Origin: Candidatus Melainabacteria bacterium
GTDB lineage: Bacteria; Actinomycetota; Actinomycetes; Mycobacteriales; Pseudonocardiaceae
Length of the DNA stretch: 7,167 bases
NCBI GenBank assembly: GCA_903970565.1
Contig: CAJCJE010000640.1
Location: forward strand, 1-7,167
Direction of reading: 5' to 3'
In this document: piece by piece, positions 1 to 7,167 of the stretch
Position numbering within the stretch: position 1 is the stretch's first letter
How the letters are laid out: the number at the start of each line of letters is the position of its first letter
Notes under the pieces: model-generated
The model's database searches: none
What the model was told of the DNA's origin: nothing
What the model saw: the letters and a program-made list of their open reading frames with translations, nothing else
Translations under genes and position numbers: made by a program

Positions 1-1598
<1,598 letters not shown>

Positions 1599-1652
1599 GT
1601 CTCACTCCATCCACATCACGGCGCAGATCAGTTCGGTTGAGCAGATCGGTCG

Positions 1653-1670
1653 GTCGGCTTGGTGGCCGAC
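1653..1670. other. Small inverted repeat in the acnA leader
   Basis: GTCGGC (1653-1658) and GCCGAC (1665-1670) are perfect 6-bp complements around a 6-nt loop, in what would be the 5' leader of the acnA mRNA. The stem is short for such GC-rich DNA and may be chance. The rest of 1599-1823 shows no small gene: there are two copies of GCAGATC (1623-1629 and 1641-1647), and the AT-rich palindrome CTATATAG at 1742-1749, which could serve as a -10-like element for the divergent ATPase gene. Confidence 0.25.
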
Positions 1671-1727
1671 TCGTGGGGTCGAGTCTCGCGCACTCGCGGT
1701 GGGCGTGCCCGCAACCCCTCACCCTAA

Positions 1728-1757
1728 ACAGTACGCGCGTCCTATATAGTTCGGCAA
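1728..1757 (-). promoter_or_regulatory. Probable sigma70-type promoter of acnA
   Basis: On the minus strand TTGCCG (1757-1752) is followed after 18 bases by TACTGT (1733-1728), a fair match to actinobacterial -35 and TANNNT -10 boxes. Transcription would start near 1721, leaving a leader of about 120 nt before the GTG start at 1598. The -10 box lies inside the AcnR-like site. Assigned by eye; other TANNNT boxes exist nearby, for example TAGGGT just downstream on the same strand. Confidence 0.45.
1729..1744 (-). promoter_or_regulatory. Candidate AcnR operator upstream of acnA
   Basis: Read in the acnA direction the site is TAGGACGCGCGTACTG. The AcnR operator described in Corynebacterium glutamicum, as I remember it, is CAGNACnnncGTACTG. 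The site here differs only at the first base and keeps the whole GTACTG half and the conserved C before it. It overlaps the proposed -10 box and spacer, where a repressor would block RNA polymerase. AcnR is a TetR-family repressor usually encoded just downstream of acn, which here would lie beyond the left edge. Confidence 0.5.
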
Positions 1758-1823
1758 ACCGGGGTGGGGCTGTCCCAGTAGGGTGGCGAAAGGGCTGGAC
1801 GACGCTTGGGGGGCGATGCCGAC

Positions 1824-2399
1824 GTGGCTGGCGGCGTGATCGTTGTCGACCGGGTCGGCAAGCACTATCGGCGTGGGATGCCGGTGCTGACCGACATCGA
1901 TCTCGAACTTGCGCCCGGCCTGCCGACGGTGATCAGCGGCGGCAACGGCAGCGGCAAGTCGACCCTGTTACGCATCGTGGCCGGGGTGCTGGCGCCCAGC
2001 CGGGGCCGGGTGCTCGGCCGGGGGCGCTCCGTCGGCTACCTGCCCTCGCCGTTTCCGGCCGAGCTGCGCCTGTCCGCCATCGCCTACCTGCGTCATCTCG
2101 CCGCGGTACGCGGACTGCCGCGCGCCAGGGCCACCGAGTACGCCCAGGGGGTGCTGGCGCGGCTGGGCTTCGCAGGTGACGCCGGCGAGCCGATCCGCAC
2201 CCTGTCCAAGGGCAACATGCACAAGGTCGGCCTCGCCCAGGCGCTGTTGCCCACCTCGGGTCTGGTCGTACTGGACGAGCCGTGGTCCGGGTTGGACTTC
2301 GCGGCGCAGCGCGTCCTGGACGAGCTGATCACCGAACTGGCGGCCGAGGGCCGCTGCGTGCTGATCACCGACCACGTCGGCCACGCGCTGCGCGGCTGA
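1824..2399 (+). CDS. Short orphan ABC transporter ATP-binding protein (ABC-2 exporter type)
   Basis: A single nucleotide-binding domain that hydrolyses ATP, expected at the inner face of the membrane with a separate permease. From the GTG at 1824 it has 191 residues. It shows Walker A GGNGSGKST (about residues 40-48), the signature variant LSKGN typical of ABC-2-type drug/export ATPases rather than LSGGQ, Walker B LVVLDEPWSGLD, and the H-loop His in LITDH. The protein stops seven residues after that His, so it lacks the usual final strand and is shorter than the common 210-300 residues. No permease gene is adjacent, so partner and substrate are unknown. Start is uncertain: TTG 1806, GTG 1824 (GGGGGG ten bases upstream) and GTG 1836 are in frame, and conserved sequence begins only at VIVVDRVGKHY. 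Leu codon TTA occurs at 1968-1970, right after the Walker A threonine. The family is clear, the function is not. Confidence 0.85.
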   Translation: MAGGVIVVDRVGKHYRRGMPVLTDIDLELAPGLPTVISGGNGSGKSTLLRIVAGVLAPSRGRVLGRGRSVGYLPSPFPAELRLSAIAYLRHLAAVRGLPRARATEYAQGVLARLGFAGDAGEPIRTLSKGNMHKVGLAQALLPTSGLVVLDEPWSGLDFAAQRVLDELITELAAEGRCVLITDHVGHALRG

Positions 2400-2407
2400 A
2401 TTCACCC

Positions 2408-2430
2408 GACGCACGCGACGCACGCGACGC
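2408..2430. repeat. 9-bp tandem repeat after the ABC ATPase stop
   Basis: GACGCACGC occurs twice in tandem (2408-2416, 2417-2425), followed by a partial third copy GACGC. It lies between the ATPase stop codon and the terminator hairpin. No function is evident; replication slippage is the simplest origin. Confidence 0.7.
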
Positions 2431-2432
2431 CG

Positions 2433-2471
2433 ACGGCCCGATCGGCCTACTCGGTAGGCCGATCGGGCCGT
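2433..2471. terminator. Bidirectional hairpin terminator between convergent genes
   Basis: ACGGCCCGATCGGCCTAC (2433-2450) is perfectly complementary to 2454-2471, with a loop of only TCG, giving an 18-bp stem. It lies between the stop codons of the plus-strand ATPase (2399) and the minus-strand SDR (2503), the expected place for a terminator serving both. There is no T-run on either side, as is common for strong-stem terminators in actinomycetes. Each arm also contains the self-complementary CCGATCGG. Confidence 0.8.
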
Positions 2472-2494
2472 AGTGCCCGTAGTGCCGTAGTGCC
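2469..2494. repeat. Three copies of CGTAGTGCC after the hairpin
   Basis: CGTAGTGCC appears at 2469-2477, 2478-2486 and 2486-2494; the last two share one base. The array begins in the right arm of the terminator stem and runs to nine bases before the SDR stop codon. It is unrelated in sequence to the repeat on the other side of the hairpin. Confidence 0.7.
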
Positions 2495-2502
2495 GGACCG
2501 GT

Positions 2503-3468
2503 TCAGCTGGCCGCGAAGGCGTCGACACCGGTGAGTTCGGCGGACAGGGCCCACAGCCGGGCGGCCTGCTCCGGGTCGATCGCGTGCGGGGCGACGCCGC
2601 TACGCGGACCGTCCGCGACCCACGGTTCGGCGATGTCACAGTCCTCGCAGTAGACGCCGCCGAGATCGGCCAGCTGCGGCGAGGTCGCCGCCCAGACCTC
2701 GGTGGCCGCGCCCTGCTCCGGCGTCTTGAAACCGCTGGCGGTCAGGTTGCCGTCCTCGTCGATCCAGCCGGCGGCGACCATCTCCTCCTTGGGCAGGTGC
2801 CGCTGCAAGGGCGTGAGGATGCCACCGGGGTGGATGGCGAAGGCCCGCACGCCGGTGTCCTTGGCCAGCGCGTCCAACTGCACCGCGAACAGCACGTTCG
2901 CGGACTTGGCCTGGCCGTAGGCGAGCCACTTGTCGTAGCCGTGTTCGAGCTGCACGTCGTCCCACTGGATGCCGCCGCGCAGGTGCGCGGTGGAGGACAC
3001 CGCGACCACCCGGCCGCCGCCGCGCTCGATCGCCGGCCACAACCGGTTGACCAGCGCGTAGTGGCCGAGGTGGTTGGTGGCGAACTGCGCCTCCCAGCCC
3101 TTGCCGATCCGGGTTTCCGGGCAGGCCATGATCCCGGCATTGTTGATCACGATGTCGATGTCGCGGCCGGAGGCCAGGAACCGCTCGGCAAAGGCGCGCA
3201 CGCTGTCCAGGTCACCGAGGTCCAGTTCGTCGACCTCGACGCCCTCGATGCCGGCCAGCTCCTGCGTCGCGGTCTCCGGTCGCCGCGCCGGGACGATCAC
3301 CCGCGCGCCCGCGCCGGCCAACGCCCTGGTCGCCTCGATGCCGATGCCCGAGTAGCCGCCGGTGATCACCACCAGCTTGCCGGTCAGGTCGATCCCGCCG
3401 AGTACGTCGGCGGCCGTGCTCTGGGCACCGAACCCGGAGCCGATCTTGTGCTGTGCCGTTGTCGTCAT
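2503..3468 (-). CDS. NAD(P)-dependent short-chain dehydrogenase/reductase
   Basis: A soluble 321-residue oxidoreductase of the classical SDR superfamily, closest in style to the retinol dehydrogenase/WWOX-like group. It would oxidise or reduce an alcohol/carbonyl; the substrate cannot be told. The Rossmann fold starts with TGGYSGIG (Thr36-Gly43). Arg62-Arg63 after the second strand suggests NADP(H). DLGDLDSV (from Asp83) and NNAG (109-112) follow. The catalytic set is a Ser at 158/159 (VSST), Tyr184 and Lys188 (YGQAK), with HPGG after it. A leader of about 25 residues precedes the fold, and the C-terminus carries GVYCEDCDIAEP. The ATG at 3468 has no purine-rich Shine-Dalgarno before it, but a promoter -10 box ends seven bases upstream, pointing to a leaderless mRNA. 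It lies 63 bp downstream of the ABC importer operon on the same strand, under its own MerR-type promoter. The regulator gene is not in the window. Confidence 0.93.
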   Translation of the reverse strand: MTTTAQHKIGSGFGAQSTAADVLGGIDLTGKLVVITGGYSGIGIEATRALAGAGARVIVPARRPETATQELAGIEGVEVDELDLGDLDSVRAFAERFLASGRDIDIVINNAGIMACPETRIGKGWEAQFATNHLGHYALVNRLWPAIERGGGRVVAVSSTAHLRGGIQWDDVQLEHGYDKWLAYGQAKSANVLFAVQLDALAKDTGVRAFAIHPGGILTPLQRHLPKEEMVAAGWIDEDGNLTASGFKTPEQGAATEVWAATSPQLADLGGVYCEDCDIAEPWVADGPRSGVAPHAIDPEQAARLWALSAELTGVDAFAAS

Positions 3469-3475
3469 GGGAGTA

Positions 3476-3506
3476 ACGCTATGACCTGGAGTCCGCTCCA
3501 GGTCAA
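3476..3506 (-). promoter_or_regulatory. MerR-family-type promoter and operator of the SDR gene
   Basis: On the minus strand TTGACC (3506-3501) is separated by 19 bases from TAGCGT (3481-3476). Sigma70 promoters normally have 16-18 bases; 19-20 is the mark of promoters activated by MerR-family proteins, which twist the DNA to realign the boxes. The spacer is filled by a perfect dyad: TGACCTGGAG (3482-3491), centre TCCG, and CTCCAGGTCA (3496-3505). The start codon begins eight bases past the -10 box, at the expected transcription start. Confidence 0.82.
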
Positions 3507-3515
3507 ATTGAACAC

Positions 3516-3543
3516 GGCTAACCGACCGCGGCTAACCGACCGC
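3516..3543. repeat. Perfect 14-bp tandem duplication over the ATPase stop codon
   Basis: GGCTAACCGACCGC is present at 3516-3529 and again, directly adjoining, at 3530-3543. The second copy holds the last codons and the TAG stop of the importer ATPase gene (minus strand); the first is intergenic. Loss or gain of a copy would leave the protein unchanged because the stop is in the copy nearest the gene. Confidence 0.8.
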
Positions 3544-5253
3544 GACTCGCCAAGCTTCCCGGCGCCGACGCTGGTCATCCGGATCGGCGACCGGGGCCGA
3601 GGTGATCAGCCGGTGCGTGTACGGATGCAGGGGAGTGGCCAGCACAGCGTCGGTCGGACCCTGCTCGACGATGTGGCCCCGGTGCATCACCGCGACCCGG
3701 CCGGCGACCTCCTCGATCACGGCGAGATCGTGCGAGATGAACAGGCAGGCGAAGCGCAGTTCGGTCTGGAGGGTGCGGAACAGTTCCAGGATGCGCGCCT
3801 GCACGGACACGTCCAGCGCGCTGGTCGGCTCGTCGGCGATCAGCAGCGCCGGGTTCAGCGCGATGGCGCGGGCGATGCCCACCCGCTGCCGCTGCCCGCC
3901 GGAGAGTTCATGGGGGAAGCGGGTGCGCAGCGTGCTCGGCAGCGACACCGCGTCCAGCAGTTCGTCCACTCGCGACTCCAGTGCCGTCCCGCGCAGGGTT
4001 CGGTGCAGCCGCAGCGGTTCACCGATACTCGCGCCGATGGTCGCCCTCGGGTTCAGCGAGGAGCCGGGGTCCTGGAACACCACGCCGATCCGGCTCAGCG
4101 CGGTGCGCCGGGCCTTGCCGCGCAACGCGGCCAGGTCCGTGCCGGCCAGCTCGATCCGGCCCGAGGTGGGCGTCACCAGTCCGACGATCGCCGAGGCCAG
4201 GGTCGTCTTGCCCGAACCGGACTCGCCGACCAGGCCGAGCACCTCACCCGGCTGTACGTGCATGCTCACCCGGTCCACCGCGCGCAGCGAGAACGATCGG
4301 AACCGGCCCCCGTAGACCACCGACAACTCGCCGATCCGCAACACCGGATCGGTCGACGTACTGTCCACAACGGACTGACCTGCCGGGTGTGCGGTCACCG
4401 CGACCTGCGCGCCGCGCTCGACGAACTCGCCGGGCCGCTCGGTCGGCGGCGCGGCGGGCGTGCCGGCCAGCGAGATCACCGAACCGAGCAACTGCTTGGT
4501 GTAGTCCTGTTTCGGGTCGGCGAAGATCTCGGTGACGCTGCCCTGCTCGACCACCCGGCCCTGGCTCATCACCACGACCCGGTCGGCGATGTCGGCGACC
4601 ACGCCCATGTCGTGCGTGATCAGCAGGATGCCCACGTCCAACCGGGATTGCAGGTCTCGCAACAGTTCCAGGATCTCCGCCTGGACGGTGACGTCCAGTG
4701 CGGTGGTCGGCTCGTCGGCGATCAGCAGCGCCGGTTCGTTCGCCACCGCCATCGCGATCACCACCCGCTGCAACTGCCCACCGGACAGCTCGTGCGGATA
4801 CGCGCGAAACGCCCGCCCAGGGTCAGGCAGGCCGACCAGGCCCAGCAGCTCCAGCGTCCGCTGTTTCGCCTGCGCCGAATGCACCTTCCGGTGCGCGGTG
4901 ATCGCCTCGGCGACCTGGGCCCCGACCGTGAACACCGGGTTGAGCGCGCTCATCGGCTCCTGGAAGACGAACCCGACCCGGTTGCCCCGGATGTCGCGCA
5001 GCGTCTCCCGGTCCAGGTCGAAGAGGTTGGTGCCGTCCAGGAACGCGGCACCGGTCACCGTCGCGGTCGGCGGGAGCAGTCCGAGCAGCGACATCGCGGT
5101 CACCGTCTTGCCGGAACCCGATTCGCCGACCACGGCCAGCACCTCCCCGGCCGCCAACGAGTAGCTCACCTCGTCGACGGCCGAGTTGGTGCCACCGTCG
5201 GTGGAGAAGGTCACCGAGACCCGCTCCACCGACAACAGGGCCGGAGAGGTCAC
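3532..5253 (-). CDS. Fused DppD-DppF-type ATP-binding protein of a peptide ABC importer
   Basis: A 573-residue cytoplasmic protein with two ATPase domains that together power a dipeptide/oligopeptide/nickel-family importer; many bacteria encode these as two genes. Domain 1 (about 1-260) has Walker A GESGSGKT (43-50), Q-loop Gln98, signature LSGGQ (156-160), Walker B Asp180-Glu181 and His214. Domain 2 (about 303-560) has Walker A GESGSGKT (343-350), Gln394, LSGGQ (450-454), Asp474-Glu475 and His508. Each domain ends in the family's extension (DYTKQLL at 250-256; HPYTHRLI at 543-550). All catalytic residues are present, so both sites look active. The linker at about 262-302 is Pro/Ala/Thr-rich. 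The frame is open upstream to 5406, but the GTG at 5253 overlaps the binding-protein stop as GTGA and starts MTSPALLSVERVS, so it is the likely start, with translational coupling. The substrate is not determined. Confidence 0.94.
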   Translation of the reverse strand: MTSPALLSVERVSVTFSTDGGTNSAVDEVSYSLAAGEVLAVVGESGSGKTVTAMSLLGLLPPTATVTGAAFLDGTNLFDLDRETLRDIRGNRVGFVFQEPMSALNPVFTVGAQVAEAITAHRKVHSAQAKQRTLELLGLVGLPDPGRAFRAYPHELSGGQLQRVVIAMAVANEPALLIADEPTTALDVTVQAEILELLRDLQSRLDVGILLITHDMGVVADIADRVVVMSQGRVVEQGSVTEIFADPKQDYTKQLLGSVISLAGTPAAPPTERPGEFVERGAQVAVTAHPAGQSVVDSTSTDPVLRIGELSVVYGGRFRSFSLRAVDRVSMHVQPGEVLGLVGESGSGKTTLASAIVGLVTPTSGRIELAGTDLAALRGKARRTALSRIGVVFQDPGSSLNPRATIGASIGEPLRLHRTLRGTALESRVDELLDAVSLPSTLRTRFPHELSGGQRQRVGIARAIALNPALLIADEPTSALDVSVQARILELFRTLQTELRFACLFISHDLAVIEEVAGRVAVMHRGHIVEQGPTDAVLATPLHPYTHRLITSAPVADPDDQRRRREAWRVAVG

Positions 5254-6941
5254 TGAGCGACGCCGATCGTCAGGTAGTTCGGGTAGGCCGGGAAGTCCGG
5301 CACGGTGAAGTTGTCCACCTTGGACCCGTGCAGGTAGGAGTTGCGGGTGTAGATCAACGGCACCACCGGGGAGTCCTGCATGATCCGCTTGTCGACCGCG
5401 GCCCACTTCGTGCCGGCCTCGGTCGGGTCCACCGTCGCCTGCGCGGCGGCGATCATGGCGTCTACCTCGGGACTGCTGTAACGAGCGGTGTTGAAGCCGC
5501 CGTTGCCGATCTCCGCCGAGTCATACAGCGGTTCGATGTTGGAGTTGGCGCTCGGGAAGTCCGGCTGCCAGCTGGCCAGGGTCAGGTCGTAGCTGACCTG
5601 GTTGGCGGTGACGTCGGCGTAGTAGGTGTCGTCGTCCAGCGGTTGCAGGGTGACGTTGATGTTCGCCCGCGCCAGCGCCGCGACCACCGCCTGGGCCAGG
5701 TTCGAGCCGTTGTCGTCGGTGGACACCAGCATGGTCAGCCCGGACAGCCCGTTGGGGTAGCCGGCCGCCGCGAGCAACTGCTTGGCCTTGGCCGGGTCGC
5801 CGCCGGGTGCGGTGGGGTAGAGGTCGAAGACCTCGCGGCCGGCGATGCCCGGCGTGATCAGCGTGGTGGCGATCGGACCGGCCAGGCCGGGCGTGCCGGC
5901 GGTGGCGATCTGGAAGGCGGTCTTGTCCACCGCGTACTGGAATGCCTTGCGCACGGCGACATTGGTCAGCGGGCCGCGCTGGGTGTTCAGCGAGAGGTAG
6001 GCGACCGCGCCGGCCTCGGAGGTGACCAGCCGCTGCTTGGCCGCCGGGTTGCCCTGCAACTGGGCCAACTGGGCCGGGTCGACGAAGGAGGACCCGAAGG
6101 CGGCCTGGTCGTTGCCGGAGTTGGCGACCAGCCGTTGGGAGATCACCGAGTCGTCCTGGGACAGTTGCAGCACGATCTGGTCCGGCAGCGCGGGTCGCAC
6201 CGAGTCGGTGGCCTTGCTCCAGTGCGGGTTGCGCGTCAGCGTGGTGGAGACCCCGGCGGTGTAGGAGGCGACCTGGTAGGGGCCGGAGGTGATCGGGTGC
6301 TGGTCGTAGCTGGCGTCGGTGCCCTTGCCGTTGGGGACCGGGGCGCAGGAGATCAGGCTGGCGATCCACGGCCAGTCGCCGTAGCCGCGCACCAGGTTGA
6401 ACACGATCGTCTTGGCATCCGGCGTCTGGATCGAGTCCAGGCCCTGACCGGTGAAGGGACCGGTGTAGTTCGGGCCGCCGACCAGCAACGTCTTGTGGTA
6501 GGACAGGCCCGAGGAGAACGCCGCCGCGAACGTCCGCTCGATGCCCCACTTGATGTCGGCCGAGGTGATCGGGGTGCCGTCGGAGAAGGCGACGCCGTCC
6601 TTGAGCGTGTAGGTCCAGGTGGTGCCGCCGTTGCTGGAACGGCCGGTGTCGGTGGCCAGGTCGGGCACCACCTTCGCGGTCGCGCCGCTGAGATCCCACG
6701 CGGTCAGCCTGCGGTGCACCAGGCCGTTGGTGGTGGTGGCCAGGCCCTGGGACTTGGCCGGGTCGTAGTGCACGCTGTCGGAGTCGTTGAGGATGTACAG
6801 CGTGCCGCCGGGAGTGCTGGTGGTACCGGTCGTCCCCGCCGAACTCGATGTCGGATTGGCATTGCACGCGGCCAACAGCGTGCCCGCTCCGGTCGCCACC
6901 CCCGCCGCGCCGACCAGGCGCAGGAAACCCCTCCGGTCCAT
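5250..6941 (-). CDS. Lipoprotein solute-binding protein of a peptide-type ABC importer (SBP family 5)
   Basis: A 563-residue extracellular receptor that delivers solute to the importer. The N-terminus MDRRGFLRLVGAAGVATGAG is a twin-arginine-like signal (RRGFLR) with a very short n-region. A lipobox LAAC follows with Cys26 as the lipidated residue, so the mature protein should be anchored to the outer face of the membrane. A Ser/Thr/Gly linker (31-46) precedes the body. SBP_bac_5 hallmarks are VPDLATD (92-98), LKDGVAFSDGTPITSADI (113-130), HPITSGPYQV (215-224), VAVRKAFQYAVDK (328-340) and the C-terminal DSPVVPLIYTRNSYLHGSKVDNF. The length is usual for the family. GAGG six bases before the ATG is a good ribosome-binding site. 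The gene lies 35 bp after the permease stop and overlaps the ATPase start by four bases. Members bind peptides, nickel, opines or sugars; the sequence does not tell which. Confidence 0.94.
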   Translation of the reverse strand: MDRRGFLRLVGAAGVATGAGTLLAACNANPTSSSAGTTGTTSTPGGTLYILNDSDSVHYDPAKSQGLATTTNGLVHRRLTAWDLSGATAKVVPDLATDTGRSSNGGTTWTYTLKDGVAFSDGTPITSADIKWGIERTFAAAFSSGLSYHKTLLVGGPNYTGPFTGQGLDSIQTPDAKTIVFNLVRGYGDWPWIASLISCAPVPNGKGTDASYDQHPITSGPYQVASYTAGVSTTLTRNPHWSKATDSVRPALPDQIVLQLSQDDSVISQRLVANSGNDQAAFGSSFVDPAQLAQLQGNPAAKQRLVTSEAGAVAYLSLNTQRGPLTNVAVRKAFQYAVDKTAFQIATAGTPGLAGPIATTLITPGIAGREVFDLYPTAPGGDPAKAKQLLAAAGYPNGLSGLTMLVSTDDNGSNLAQAVVAALARANINVTLQPLDDDTYYADVTANQVSYDLTLASWQPDFPSANSNIEPLYDSAEIGNGGFNTARYSSPEVDAMIAAAQATVDPTEAGTKWAAVDKRIMQDSPVVPLIYTRNSYLHGSKVDNFTVPDFPAYPNYLTIGVAQ

Positions 6942-6976
6942 CGAAGCCCTCTTCTCTTTCCTCGGATGATCTTTCT

Positions 6977-7167
6977 TCAGGTGAGGCGGGCTCGGGGATC
7001 GAGCGCGCCGTAGAGCAGGTCGACCAGGAAGTTCGCGATCACGATCAGGAACGCGGCGAACAGCGTGCAGCCCAGCAGCAACGGCAGGTCCAGCGAACTG
7101 ACCGCGCCGATGAGCAGCGCACCGAGACCCGGCATGGAGAACAGTTTCTCGGTGATGATCGCGCCGC
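6977..7167 (-). CDS. DppB-like ABC importer permease, C-terminal end, cut by the right edge
   Basis: The last 62 residues of an inner-membrane permease can be read from the right edge to TGA at 6979-6977. They contain GAIITEKLFSMPGLGALL, then a hydrophobic segment LLLGCTLFAAFLIVIANFLVDLLY, then the ending GALDPRARLT. The (F/L)xxPGLG motif before the last membrane helix and the LVDLLYxxLDPR ending are typical of the DppB/OppB subunit rather than DppC. The rest of the protein (normally about 310-330 residues) lies outside. It heads the visible part of the importer operon. The partner DppC is absent between it and the binding protein, so it is probably encoded upstream, beyond the right edge. 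Confidence 0.88.
   Translation of the reverse strand, partial: GAIITEKLFSMPGLGALLIGAVSSLDLPLLLGCTLFAAFLIVIANFLVDLLYGALDPRARLT

Noticed and set aside
1742..1750. CTATATAG as a shared -10 box for the divergent ATPase gene
   Set aside because: No fitting -35 box lies 16-18 bases upstream on the plus strand, so it is kept only as a note, not as a promoter call.
2282..2473. Frame running on from the ABC ATPase 3' end, considered as a frameshifted C-terminus
   Set aside because: Beyond the ATPase stop it reads RLNSPDARDARDADGPIGLL through the repeats and hairpin, which does not resemble the missing ABC C-terminal strand.
2584..5256. Very long plus-strand open frame (890 codons)
   Set aside because: It runs antisense across the SDR and ATPase genes, its translation is low-complexity Arg/Gly/Val/Gln-rich with no family motif, and it arises from the absence of stops in GC-rich DNA.
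5254..5406. 51-codon N-terminal extension of the fused ATPase
   Set aside because: It would overlap the binding-protein gene by about 150 bp and adds no domain; the GTG at 5253 with the GTGA overlap fits the operon better.
5328..7013. Plus-strand open frame of 561 codons opposite the binding protein
   Set aside because: Antisense shadow of the solute-binding protein, without recognisable domains.

Overview
The window is very GC-rich, with third codon positions almost always G or C, and its gene families look like those of a high-GC Gram-positive actinomycete. A pseudonocardial-type genome is my impression from the protein style, not something I could test. It holds five genes: two whole genes, a whole ATPase gene with an uncertain start, and one incomplete gene at each edge belong to three separate units. 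No large new system, phage, IS element, CRISPR array or RNA gene is visible. The interest lies mainly in the intergenic control sites.

Left part (1-1598, minus strand): the N-terminal 532 codons of an AcnA/IRP-type aconitase, cut by the left edge. Its upstream region (1599-1823) carries a likely sigma70-type promoter. A 16-bp site overlapping it closely matches the published operator of AcnR, the TetR-family repressor of aconitase in corynebacteria. Divergent from it, on the plus strand (about 1824-2399), lies a short, lone ABC ATPase that ends just after its H-loop, has no permease beside it, and contains the only in-frame TTA codon I found in the window.

Middle (2400-3531): the ATPase converges on a short-chain dehydrogenase/reductase (SDR, minus strand, 2503-3468). 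Between their stop codons is a perfect 18-bp stem with a 3-nt loop, a probable bidirectional terminator, flanked by short tandem repeats. The SDR promoter has the hallmarks of MerR-family control: a 10+4+10 dyad inside a 19-bp spacer between TTGACC and TAGCGT. Its predicted transcription start falls on the ATG itself, so the mRNA is probably leaderless.

Right part (3532-7167, minus strand): an oligopeptide/dipeptide-type ABC importer operon, read right to left. It consists of the C-terminal end of a DppB-like permease, then a Tat/lipoprotein-type solute-binding protein, then a fused two-domain DppD-DppF ATPase joined to the binding protein by a GTGA overlap. The second permease (DppC) is not in the window and probably lies beyond the right edge. 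Together these would capture a peptide-like solute outside the membrane and import it using ATP. The SDR lies immediately downstream on the same strand but has its own promoter.
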